Origin: Ectocarpus siliculosus
Taxonomy: Eukaryota; Sar; Phaeophyceae; Ectocarpales; Ectocarpaceae
DNA length: 12,497 nt
Assembly (NCBI GenBank): GCA_000310025.1
Contig: FN649737.1
Span: 3,006,649 to 3,019,145, forward strand
Direction: 5' to 3'
Each line of letters begins with the position of its first letter. Position 1 is the first letter of the stretch. A program made the position numbers and the translations under genes. Shown here in pieces: positions 1 through 7,290 of the stretch. Under the pieces are notes generated by a model, which saw only the letters and a list, made by a program, of their open reading frames with translations, did no database searches and was not told where the DNA came from.

Positions 1-788
1 TGACCATTGACCACGCGCCCTCGAGAGGACGGAACATTAACATTGTTCCCACAGGACCGATCACCGATGCCTTCCTACTTTGCGGCGGGCGTGAAACCAA
101 AGGAAACCTCTTCCAACACCGCTTGAGAGTTCGGCACGGGTCTGGATGAATGCACCCTTCGGCAACAAACAAGCAAAAAAAAACGCAAAAAAAAACGCAA
201 AACTGTCTTGTTGAGCCTGTTACCCGCAGGGGAGATATCGCTGTGTGCTGCTCGAAAAATCGTTGAAATACGGGTAGATTCCGCTGACGCTATGAATTCG
301 TTGCCAATCTAGTTTAGACTCTTTTCTATGGATAGAGATGGATTCGTTGCGTTATATCAAGAAGAAAAAAACGAAAGGACCGAGCGACCTACATGGGCTT
401 CTGCGCAAGGGAGGGTGGTCTCATCGCACGGGTATGCAGCCAAAGACAAGGCGCATCACACGCACCCGTGTGCGCGAGAAATCCCCGGCCAGAACATGTA
501 CACCTGACACAAACAAAAAAAAGATAACACACCACGGGTGATAGGTTCCACAACCCCTAGTTATCCTATTACGGAAAGCGCACATGAAGAGCGGCGTGTG
601 TAGTGATAGCCGTGCATGCCGTAGTCATTAGACCATTTACCTCGCATCCCTACAAAGCCGGGACGGAGTCCGTCGGGTTTTCACCGGATCACGCTACAGC
701 AGTATATCACATCCACCACGCGCGAAGCGCCGTCGGAGAATAGGCTCGGGGCACCGCAAAATGTTCCTTGGACGTACGCCCCTCTCAC
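1..788. other. PPR intron or left-flank sequence, no clear exon
   Basis: Should be intron of the PPR gene, beginning with GTGAGA (minus strand) at 788. It holds A-rich runs around 173-200 and one copy of a dispersed repeat (230-377). Two short minus-strand candidates for the next exon exist near 80-155. One follows a TTCATCCAG acceptor and would read TRAELSSGV after the LT of exon four. Neither is supported by anything beyond phase, so neither is annotated as coding. Confidence 0.4.
230..377 (+). repeat. Dispersed repeat, copy 1
   Basis: Matches 4442-4588 in the same orientation over about 148 bp at roughly three quarters identity by eye. Both begin GGGAGATATCGC and share CGGGTAG, CTGACGCTATGA and CTTTTCT, and both end in an A-rich tail (AAGAAGAAAAAAACG here). 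Length and A-rich end resemble a short interspersed element, but no RNA polymerase III box is evident. A separate 14-base identity, GAGGACGGAACATT, occurs at 25-38 and 4658-4671 and may belong to the same family. Confidence 0.6.
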
Positions 789-894
789 CGTCAAAATGCC
801 TTGCCAGTCTTCTCCTATTCGCAGCCCCGAGATCATGCTCTGGTAGGCCACCTTCGTAGGCGCCATGTTTCTCTCCCGAAGCTCGCCAAAAATC
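789..894 (-). CDS. PPR gene, fourth visible exon
   Basis: 106 bp; acceptor GGGTTGACAG|GATTTT, donor TTGACG|GTGAGA (good consensus), entering in phase 2 and leaving in phase 0. It encodes IFGELRERNMAPT, which ends motif 3, and KVAYQSMISGLRIGEDWQGI plus LT, the first 22 residues of motif 4. The repeat is cut in the middle of its second helix, so at least one more exon must follow. I found no convincing phase-0 exon in bases 1-788, so the rest of the gene probably lies to the left of the window. Confidence 0.85.
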
Positions 895-3800
895 CTGTCA
901 ACCCGACACGCCGTCCAATGCGCGTTCACGGGGAAACGGGAAAACACCAAAAGAAAAGGTTAGCTACGTGCATCGAGAAGAAGGAGCTTTTCTTCCTCAG
1001 AAGAGGGAAAAGGTTCTCGCCACGTATCGCCTCATCTCGTCGTTGTTGTTTCTATTATGCCACACCAACAAAACTGTGAAATGTTGGTGTTTTGCTGTCT
1101 CAAAGAAAGATAGGATAGTTGTCGATACAACGAGCGACAGCCGATAGATGTAACTGTCGTCACAAGGATAGCTGTCGCTACAACGAGCTGTCGCTACAAC
1201 GAGCGACAGCTGGTAGATGCAACTGTTGTCAGACGTCTGCGTCCACGGGAGAAATTTCGCTCGAATAAAACCGTGATAGTGACGTTGTCGGTCATCGCCG
1301 TTGTTGGCTATTTGCTGTCACACAAAAAAAAAACCATTCTGATGGGGTCGTCGTTGTCTCTCGCACCCAAAAACTGTTCTGAAATATAATCACCATATAT
1401 CTCCTCTGCTGTACACCGTAATTTCAAGACACGCCAGTCCCGTTTTTCTCTTAAAAGTTGTCTTCCCGAAAAAAAAAAGGGTTATTTTTGTGATCCCCGG
1501 CAAAAAAAAAAAAATGAAGCTCCTGCAGCTTCAGAATCGGACAAACGAACGACTTCTGCTGCAGTAGCCGTTGCCGCGGGCCCACACCCAGTGTCATTCG
1601 AATTCAACCGGCAAGCACAAATCGGTCCAGGCTTTGCTGCCATTGTATGGTGTCGGTTTTCTTCAGGTTGTCGGTGTCGGGAGGCGGCGGTGCGAGCGAC
1701 CCTTTTCCGGGCTACATTGCTTGCCAGCATGCTCGGTTTGGGCCGGGCCGTCGCTTGAACGGATCCGGACTCAAAAAAAAAAAAAAACGGTTTCCATCCA
1801 CTGACTGAAAATACTTCAACACATCCCTTTCGACTGTGGTTATATCTCTTCTCCGACGGGTAGTCTTTCTGTGAGATTTATGTCTACTTTCGAAAAAACA
1901 CATCCGCGAAAACCGCGGGAGAATACGCACAAGGTATGGGGGTGCCTGGACCACACCCACAGCAGTCATCACGGCCTTAAGAGAAGAACATATTATTGTC
2001 TTAAAGCGTCTTTGTAGCGGGGAAGCGCCTTTGAGGTTTCACCCCCGCCCTATATTTTTGAATCCACGGGGTGTATCATGGCAGGGAGGTGACCCAACCC
2101 GGGGGTGTCTTTAAAGCGGGGAGAATTCTACCGTACAACAGCCTGGAGCGGTATGTGTTCCACCAGCAGAGCCAAACCTTCTCATTTCATCAATGTCCTT
2201 CCAGGAGTTAGCGACGACCATGTTGGACAGCGTCGTTTCGTTCGCTTCCAAGCCGCTCGATAGCAGCTCTTCGTACGTCCGTCGCGCCCCGGCCACGTCC
2301 TTGCTGCTCGCGTACCTGCATGACATGTCATATTTCAGTTTTGTAGTCAACGGAATCATAACAATAGTCGCTGCTGTTCGAGCACCTACATGGAACGTGT
2401 GAGAAATTACTGTCAACGAGATGATTCTAGTCCTTGCTGCTCGCGTACCTGCACGCCACGTCATATTTTAGAAGGTGCTAACACAGTATTGTAGTCAACG
2501 AAATAATAATCGCTGCTGCTCGAGCACCTACATGGCACGTAGGAGGAATGGCTGTCGACCAGATGCTACATTAGCCCCTGCTGCTCCCGTACCCGCAAAG
2601 AATATATTCAGAAAGTCTTACAGCAGAAGGCGTCCGCCCTAAGGAACCTCTTATCATAGTTTCGGCCGGGGCTGAGGTTCTTACTGTATTCCTAGGGTCA
2701 TGCTACGAATGGTCGCTATATAGGTTTTGGTGTAGGAGTTCTTAGTCGAGCTCGCAAATGGTCCTCGAGTTCTTAAATTTCGATATTTTCGAGGCTCAAT
2801 ATCTTGGCTCCTGAGTTCCTATGTGGTGGCGCACATACGGAGTTTGAGCCGAGACTGGGGGTTCTTACTGTTTTCCTAGGGTCATGCGACGAATGGTCGC
2901 CATGTAGGTTTTAGTAGGAGTTCTTAGTCGAGCTCACAAATGGTGCTCAATTTCTTGATTGACAACCAACAGCAGCATCCAACGAAAACCATATTAGTCC
3001 CTGCTGCTGGAGCACCTGCATGGGAGGAATAGTTTGTCAACGAAACGTTCTAGTCCGTGGTGCTCGTGTAGTAGCCACATGGCATGTGGTTAGGAACTGT
3101 TTCGCCTCACGTGGGGTTTTGCAAACGGGCGTGTCTTCATGCTAGCATTTGCGCCGCGGCAACAAAATCGCTGCACAAGATACAATAGAACCTGCCCGAA
3201 CTGCTGTAAATAGTGGATGCGGAACGGACCATACTAATCCGCGGCGAAGGCCACAGAGGCGCCTGAAACTGTCCTCACCCAAAACGCGGCCTACTGAGAT
3301 GCGTTAGGGTGGTCAGTTTGGGGGGAAGCTCGCACCATCACGGTTTTTAGCAATTCTACAATTGCGTACACTCAATTTTTTGGGGGGGTGTAGTTGGCTT
3401 GTGACCACGGAAGGCATCCGCGTTAGTTGGACCAGTACGGACATTAGAAGGTACTGAGCGAAGACCGGAACAGTTTTTAATGTGCAGACAATAACAACAA
3501 CAACAACAACGACAACGACAGCAGTACGCAGGCTAGGCGGGAAGCAGTCCAACAGTGGCGTCGACAAAGACGGCCCCCAAATCGGCACTGCACCTATAAG
3601 GAGGAACATTTATCCTGTCTGTGTCGCCCCCGCTGGTGCGGCGTAAAAGGTGTTGCAACACAAGCGACCGGAGTAGACGGCAGTGAGTACAACACAACAA
3701 TAGCAGTTCGTATGGTTCGTACCCGTAGATGATCAAGTTGTAAGTTTCCACGTCAGGCTTGATCCCGTCTTGCTTCATCTGTTCCGAGAGGCTGCTGATC

Positions 3801-4333
3801 GCCGCGGCGTTGGTGTTCACCGACAGCAGCTGTGCAGAGAGAGAAAGAGAAGCCCGCACACAATAAACGCACACAGAGCGCGGGGGAAACTAAAGCATGT
3901 TATAATCTGTTGTTGCTGTTCATGTTGTCGTCGTCGTTGCCGCCGCTGCTGCTGCCACTACTGTTCTCAATCTTGCTACTGCTATCGATGATGGTGATAA
4001 AAGACGACTTGCGAAACGACCGTTACTGCTGTGCTGTGTACCACTGCTAAGCAGTCTTCAATTCAAAGCTTGACGAACCTTGAAAACCGCCTTGTACAAC
4101 CGGGCGTCCTTCGTCCCTCTGCTGCGCGCTGCCTGGAGCAGCTGCAACCCCTCCTTAGCTGCGCTGGCCCCGTTGTTGCGGTTGCTATTGTCGCGGTTTT
4201 GTGTCCCGAGGTAGTTGAGCCGCTCTACCAGCCCGGCAACATCGTCGTCGAAATCGAACCGGAGAGCCGGGTCTGGCGCTGGTGCTGTTCTCAATGCGCC
4301 TGCCTCTTGGGATCCTTGCGCAGCAACGTCGCT
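789..4333 (-). CDS. Pentatricopeptide-repeat (PPR) protein gene, partial, four exons visible
   Basis: Rebuilt on the minus strand as join(4333..4079, 3829..3723, 2315..2178, 894..789). All three internal junctions keep phase (0, 2, 2) and use GT..AG introns of 249, 1407 and 1283 bp. The joined product gives regular 34-35-residue helical repeats. Motif 1 begins ARLYK and ends GIKPD, motif 2 begins VETYN and ends GLEAN, motif 3 begins ETTLS and ends NMAPT, and a partial motif 4 begins KVAYQ. Known of the family: PPR proteins bind single-stranded RNA, mostly in mitochondria or plastids, and act in RNA processing, stability, editing or translation. The specificity pairs (residue 5 and last residue) read K/D, N/N and S/T; N/N usually favours a pyrimidine. 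Neither the N-terminal targeting peptide nor the C terminus is visible, so organelle and subclass cannot be given. The family is secure; the 5' border is approximate. Confidence 0.85.
895..2177. other. PPR intron between exons three and four
   Basis: 1283 bp without a supported exon. It contains the 1117-1233 short repeat cluster, several poly-A runs on the plus strand (1323-1332, 1469-1478, 1502-1514, 1772-1786), and a plus-strand frame with no stop codon from 1390 to 1755 that lacks an early ATG. The poly-A runs are poly-T on the PPR sense strand and could serve as pyrimidine tracts. A small perfect hairpin, stem TGAAGCT at 1515-1521 pairing with 1527-1533, follows the 13-base A run. Confidence 0.5.
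1117..1233. repeat. Short repeat cluster with a 16-bp tandem duplication and palindrome
   Basis: AGCTGTCGCTACAACG occurs twice head to tail at 1170-1185 and 1186-1201. The second copy runs into AGCGACAGCT, making a perfect 10-bp stem (1186-1195 with 1202-1211) around the 6-base loop ACAACG. A related block at 1117-1168 (GTCGATACAACGAGCGACAG, then GATAGATGTAACTGTCGTCA) resembles 1191-1233, so the locus is a diverged direct repeat with an expanded centre. Confidence 0.75.
2178..2315 (-). CDS. PPR gene, third visible exon
   Basis: 138 bp; acceptor GTCATGCAG|GTACGC (its first G completes the Gly codon), donor ATGAGAAG|GTTTGG, phase 2 on both sides. It encodes YASSKDVAGARRTYEELLSS, GLEANETTLSNMVVANS and WKDIDEM plus two bases of an Arg codon. 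This closes motif 2 (35 residues, last residue Asn) and carries motif 3 through the start of its second helix. The donor GTTTGG is weak, but it is the only nearby one whose phase joins the next exon to give DEMRRIFGELRERN, a textbook PPR helix. The acceptor edge of this exon is duplicated inside the intron (see the array at 2298-2620). Confidence 0.88.
2298..2620. repeat. Tandem array of about 65-bp monomers covering a PPR exon edge
   Basis: Related monomers start near 2298, 2365, 2428, 2507 and 2572. All carry a core like GCTGCTCG(C/A)G(T/C)ACCT(G/A)CA. The 23-base block beginning TCCTTGCTGCTCGCGTACCT is exactly repeated at 2298-2320 and 2431-2453. The first copy spans the acceptor of the PPR exon at 2315, so the array begins inside coding sequence and runs out into the intron. 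Alternating monomers are more alike, giving a higher-order period of about 133-144 bp. Confidence 0.75.
2677..2960. repeat. Two-copy tandem repeat, period 184 bp
   Basis: 2677-2778 and 2861-2960 share long identical blocks: GTTCTTACTGT, CCTAGGGTCATGC, GACGAATGGTCGC/TACGAATGGTCGC and AGGAGTTCTTAGTCGAGCTC. Identity over the shared 100 bp is high, roughly 85-90% by eye. The pair sits between two parts of the 65-bp array and looks inserted into it. I see no terminal inverted repeats or target-site duplication. Confidence 0.75.
2990..3100. repeat. Detached monomers of the 65-bp array
   Basis: ATTAGTCCCTGCTGCTGGAG with CACCTGCATGGGAGGAAT near 2993-3031, and TCTAGTCCGTGGTGCTCGTG near 3047, repeat the monomer of 2298-2620, including the TGTCAACGA spacer. 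They are separated from the main array by the 184-bp-period pair, which suggests the array was once continuous. Confidence 0.6.
3101..3722. other. PPR intron remainder with an AAC microsatellite
   Basis: No supported exon. It holds an (AAC)n-type tract at about 3490-3524 drifting into GAC/AGC triplets, and a T6G7-type run near 3377-3390. The minus-strand open frames here are poly-valine shadows of the microsatellite. Confidence 0.5.
3723..3829 (-). CDS. PPR gene, second visible exon
   Basis: 107 bp; acceptor CTCTCTCTGCACAG|CTGCTG, donor TACGG|GTACGA, entering in phase 0 and leaving in phase 2. It encodes LLSVNTNAAAISSLSEQMKQ followed by DGIKPDVETYNLIIYG. This is the rest of PPR motif 1, ending in the classic xGIKPD turn, plus the first ten residues of motif 2. 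The split Gly codon (GG|G) is completed by the next exon. The fit of frame, length and motif makes this one of the firmest exons in the window. Confidence 0.88.
3830..4078. other. Short PPR intron with TGY triplet tract
   Basis: A 249-bp intron bounded by GTTCGT (from 4078) and CTCTCTGCACAG (ending at 3830) on the minus strand. Much of it (3909-3990) is imperfect TGT/CGT/GCT triplet sequence on the plus strand, which gives cysteine- or leucine-rich shadow frames. Confidence 0.6.
4079..4333 (-). CDS. PPR gene, most upstream visible exon (5' border uncertain)
   Basis: Open frame of about 85 codons. It starts with an acidic, Asn-rich stretch (FDFDDDVAGLVERLN, then RDNSNRNN), followed by the second helix of a PPR motif (AAKEGLQLLQAARSRG) and the first nine residues of the next motif, ARLYKAVFK. 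The donor after base 4079 is AAG|GTTCGT, phase 0. The acceptor is chosen after a pyrimidine tract (TTTCTCTTTTTTTTGCTCTCT on the coding strand) at the AAAAAG just before 4333. AGs within the next 60 bases are alternatives, so this end may be wrong by tens of bases. No in-frame ATG lies in the exon, and the next upstream ATG (4483) is beyond the pyrimidine tract, so I treat this as internal or second exon. Confidence 0.65.
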
Positions 4334-4441
4334 CTTTTTCCCGACAGAGAGCAAAAAAAAGAGAAACCGGGGGATAGGACGTGCAAGCGTGCGAAATAGA
4401 CCAAAATAAACATAAAACAGAAAAACCAAAGTAGCAAAAAA

Positions 4442-4588
4442 GGGAGATATCGCGATATGCTGCTCCGGGAACCGTAGAAACACGGGTAGCTTCCACTGAC
4501 GCTATGAGTTCATTGCTATTCTATGCCACATTCTTTTCTGTGGAGAAGACAGTTTTGTTGCGCAATTAAGCAAGAAAAAGAAGCGAAA
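4442..4588 (+). repeat. Dispersed repeat, copy 2
   Basis: Partner of 230-377. It starts right after an A-rich stretch and lies just upstream (minus-strand sense) of the first visible PPR exon. The 3' end is again A-rich (AAGCAAGAAAAAGAAGCG). GAGGACGGAACATT follows about 70 bp downstream at 4658-4671; in copy 1 the matching 14-mer lies upstream, so a larger element, if real, is rearranged or present in more than two copies. Confidence 0.6.
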
Positions 4589-5180
4589 TTGAAGGGAAGA
4601 ATTACTGAGAGAGACGCGCCTACACAACAATCGAGTGCCGAACGAACGGGAGAGTGCGAGGACGGAACATTTACCAATCAGCTGGACGACAACAAAAAAC
4701 AGGTCACAATGCCTTCTGCGGCCTTTAACAAACGCAGTAGCTCGTGTTGTAGGGGAGAAACGACTCGAGCTGTCGTTGTTATAGCCGTACAGAGCAAACT
4801 AGACTCAGTGGATACGAGGACTACGCTGCAGGATTGATAGGAATTGGAGCAACTGCTACGGCAACTTTCACTGTGCTAAAAAAATAAAAAAAATGGATGA
4901 AACCGTGGTCGGTACCGCTGTTGCAATAAAGTATCGTGCGCACATATTACGGCTTGGCAGGGGGATTGACTGCTGTTTCCCCTTCCTCGCTGTCTCCCCC
5001 CGCCCCCTCCCCCCGTGCAGACATCTTTTGCAGCAAAGTGTGCTTCGGATTGCACTGCGGTGGCGGGTGGAATGGGGAGTCGGGCCAAAATCTACGCGTA
5101 CCCGTTACTACGACCATTCGGGTGCAGGGTTGCGCGCCGCCGAGCGGCTGACGATGAAAAACCTCTCCTATTTACCGCGT
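4589..5180. other. Intergenic stretch without a recognised gene
   Basis: I see no supported exon, RNA gene or promoter. A plus-strand frame of about 100 codons (from 4523) overlaps the dispersed repeat and has no recognisable domain. A C-rich run lies at about 4996-5016. A 3' splice-like CCCCCGTGCAG at 5011-5021 has no partner I can justify. Confidence 0.4.
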
Positions 5181-5461
5181 GTGTAAAAGGTTCGCACGCG
5201 TGGTGCAATCTGGTAGACCCGTGAAGAAGACCTCACTTGTCATTGCTTGTGATTGTGTGGAACAGCAGCAGCAGCAGCAGTAGCAGTTGCCTTGGGTATC
5301 GGTAGGAACTGAACTCAGTGGGGGGGACGGATCCTCTGCTCAAGCAGGGGCTACTATGATCCTGTCCCCTGTTTTATCCTTCCGCGGTGAGTTGCATCTT
5401 CCCGCACCTTCTAGAAGGAATCATTCTCTTCTATGTTCCGCCTACACATCTAAAACCTCTG
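5181..5461 (+). repeat. Long direct repeat, left copy
   Basis: Near-identical (about 90% by eye) to 6238-6510 in the same orientation. Shared blocks include ACGCGTGGTGCAA, TTGGGTATCGGTAGGAACTG, GGACGGATCCTCTGCTCAAG, TTCCGCGGTGAGTTGCATCT and TCATTCTCTTCTATGTTCCG. It contains a (CAG)6 tract at 5263-5280 that is shorter in the right copy, and a small hairpin, CCTCTGCT-CA-AGCAGGGG. It starts at GTGTAAAAGG and ends near CCTCTGA. Terminal TG..CA and a target-site duplication are not evident. Confidence 0.85.
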
Positions 5462-5837
5462 AATAGTAACACTAGCCTAACCTGGAGGTTCTCATACGCA
5501 GATACTACAAAACATCGGATCATGACAAGCAATTGTCGAATCCCCAAATGAGAGTATCGAGGATGTGGAGCTCCAAAACAGCACAATTCACCCTCCCACA
5601 CCTCGCACTCGATGAGTCGCAAGAAGACCATCGTTTAAACTCTAAAACAAAAGAAGGCACAGGACGCTCGTTCTCATCGACGCGGAGCATCGCCAACAGT
5701 CTTGGGACCGTCAGGAAGCGACCGCGGCCCTCCGGAAGAAGCGCGCGGAAAATTCCGATACAACCATTGCATTGGGCCAGCTGCAGGCGCAGCAAGATCG
5801 CCCGCGGAGCCAGCTCGCCACAACTCCTCTACCTGCG

Positions 5838-5962
5838 ACACTTGGCGTCGTCGGCAGGAGGCACCCACGGCTTTGGCCGCCGGCGCTGCTTCGGCGGCCG
5901 CTCCCGCTGACCCTCTGCCGCCACTGCAATGCCCACGGTGGTTCAGTACTTTGGTGTGGGAT
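5838..5962 (+). repeat. Inverted repeat, left arm (125 bp)
   Basis: Starts ACACTTGGCGTCGTCGGCAG and ends ACTTTGGTGTGGGAT. The reverse complement of 6117-6241 matches it over all 125 bp without gaps and with 5 substitutions. The same peptide core (TLGVVGRRHPRL, then LPLTLCRHCNA) is therefore encoded on both strands. A 154-base spacer (5963-6116) separates the arms. Confidence 0.9.
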
Positions 5963-6116
5963 CGCGTCTTCAAGGCTGTTGGAGATACTCCGGTCCGATG
6001 GTTGATTCCTGGCCCTGGACTACGGCCGCGCGGTCGCGGTCGACGTCGAGCGCCTCGCCGATCTCCCGACGAACCTCGTCGGTGCAAACGAGCAGTCGTT
6101 GCGACTGATGCATGCT

Positions 6117-6241
6117 ATCCCACACCAAAGTACTGAACCACCTCGGGCATTGCAGTGGCGGCAGAGGGTCAGCGGGAGCGGCGGCCGAAGCAGCGCGGGC
6201 GGCCGAAGCCGTGGGTGCCTCCTGCCGACGACGCCAAGTGT
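6117..6241 (-). repeat. Inverted repeat, right arm (125 bp)
   Basis: Reverse-complement partner of 5838-5962; its outer end overlaps the first four bases of the right direct repeat. The spacer between the arms has its own short hairpin, CAGTCG-TTG-CGACTG at 6093-6107. Any transcript through both arms would fold into a stem of about 125 bp. Confidence 0.9.
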
Positions 6242-6510
6242 AAAGGTATCACGCGTGGTGCAACCTGGGAGACCCATGAAGAAGACCTCAATTGTTATCA
6301 CTTGTCATTGTGTGGAACAGCAGCAGCAGTAGCAGTAGCCTTGGGTATCGGTAGGAACTGAACTCAGTTGGGGGGACGGATCCTCTGCTCAAGCAGGGGC
6401 TACTACGATCCTGTCCTCTGTTTTTCCTTCCGCGGTGAGTTGCATCTCCCCGCACCTTCTAGAAGAAATCATTCTCTTCTATGTTCCGCCTAGACATCTA
6501 AATCCTGTGA
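6238..6510 (+). repeat. Long direct repeat, right copy
   Basis: Partner of 5181-5461. It starts at GTGTAAAGGT, whose first four bases are also the last four of the right inverted-repeat arm, and ends near CCTGTGA. The CAG tract is (CAG)4 followed by TAGCAGTAG. Most differences from the left copy are substitutions and triplet-length changes, which suggests a moderately old duplication. Confidence 0.85.
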
Positions 6511-7290
6511 CACGTCCATACGGCAGGGAGAGACAATGAAACAACAAGGGTTCCTACCGTGCAGAGGGTTTCTTCGCACACGAAAAATCTTCGGTGCAGC
6601 AGTTAGGAGTGGTGACAGAGAGTGCACGCCGCAAGCATAATTTGTTGGTCGACGGCAACAAGAAAAGAAAGAGTGTGTTCCATAGCCAAGGAAGAGAGGA
6701 AATAGGAAAACTCAACAGGGGAGAGGGCACAACACGGTACGAGGTGCTTCATCGTTAACATCCTCGCGCTTGTTACCGCCCCGGAGAGAAATCGATGGAC
6801 ACACCTACGAAGAATATAACTCGTTAAACCTTTTAGAAAAAATGAACGTGACACCACACAGCAGCCACCACCTCGAGATAATTCTGGGGGAAGTACGTAC
6901 GTGTGTTGCCGGAAACATTTCGGGAACGAACATGCCCGGCAAATCAGCGGTACTGCGTAGTGGCGCATTGGCATCTGTTGTGCGCATGTGACCGTAGATC
7001 TTTATTGATGGAAAATTCTGTCTCAAAATTGTCGAACTCTAAAAAAAATCGAAAAATTCCCCAAAACGTGCTGTGTACTTGTAATTTACACACGGAACGC
7101 CGGGCATTGTGATTGAGGGTGCAAGAGCTAGCCACGTCATCGACATACACAAAATGTAGGCTATGCTTCGGGTCCATACTGCTTAAGTCTATCTGCTGCC
7201 TCAGAGATTATCTACGCGTATGTACGGATCAAGCCGCCCCGCGACTGATGTTATTCCGATTGTTTGCCAATTACGTGTAGTGTGTGTATT
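6511..7290. other. Intergenic stretch without a recognised gene
   Basis: No supported gene. A plus-strand frame at 6770-6991 (REIDGHTYEEYNSLNLLEKM onward) and a minus-strand frame at 6944-7177 (SLHFVYVDDVASS) look somewhat protein-like but overlap antisense and show no splice or domain support. Around 7010-7090 the sequence is A/T-rich with A-runs. Confidence 0.4.

Larger units (their letters stand above)
5646..6332 (+). pseudogene. Interrupted open frame inside the direct-repeat unit
   Basis: One frame is open from 5646 to 6002, broken by a TGA at 6003-6005, and open again from 6006 to 6332. Before the first inverted arm it reads like a helical, charged protein (LVLIDAEHRQQSWDRQEATA, then ALRKKRAENSDTTIALGQLQ). 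After the stop it reads FLALDYGRAVAVDVERLADL and PTNLVGANEQSLRLMHAIP. The inverted arms within it give unlikely Arg/Pro-rich peptide. I recognise no family. It could be a dead element gene or host-gene fragment, or an accidental frame in GC-rich DNA. Confidence 0.35.
5181..6510. mobile_element. Composite repeat unit, possible degenerate or non-autonomous element
   Basis: Two direct repeats of 281 and 273 bp flank about 776 bp containing an interrupted open frame and a 125-bp inverted repeat. The layout is formally like a small LTR-type element, but I see no primer-binding site, polypurine tract, protease/RT/integrase motif, TG..CA ends or target duplication. A foldback element, or a segmental duplication followed by local inversion, are equal alternatives. 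The repeats and inverted arms are directly visible; calling it mobile is inference. Confidence 0.4.

Noticed and set aside
80-155. Next PPR exon on the minus strand
   Set aside because: Candidates following TTCATCCAG or CTCTCAAG give short peptides ending in stops. One needs the wrong phase, and part of the area shares sequence with the dispersed repeat family.
3488-3524. Poly-valine protein segment on the minus strand
   Set aside because: It is a translation of the AAC microsatellite inside a PPR intron, not a coding exon.
5181-6510. A TRIM-like LTR retrotransposon
   Set aside because: The two direct repeats fit in size and spacing, but there is no TG..CA boundary shared by both copies, no primer-binding site after the left copy, no polypurine tract before the right copy and no target-site duplication. 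Kept as an unclassified composite unit.
6944-7177. Reverse-transcriptase YVDD motif on the minus strand (SLHFVYVDDVASS)
   Set aside because: Only this short string resembles an RT active site. The flanking residues match no copia- or gypsy-type pattern I know, and the frame is closed by a stop 11 codons upstream of its ATG. Most likely chance.
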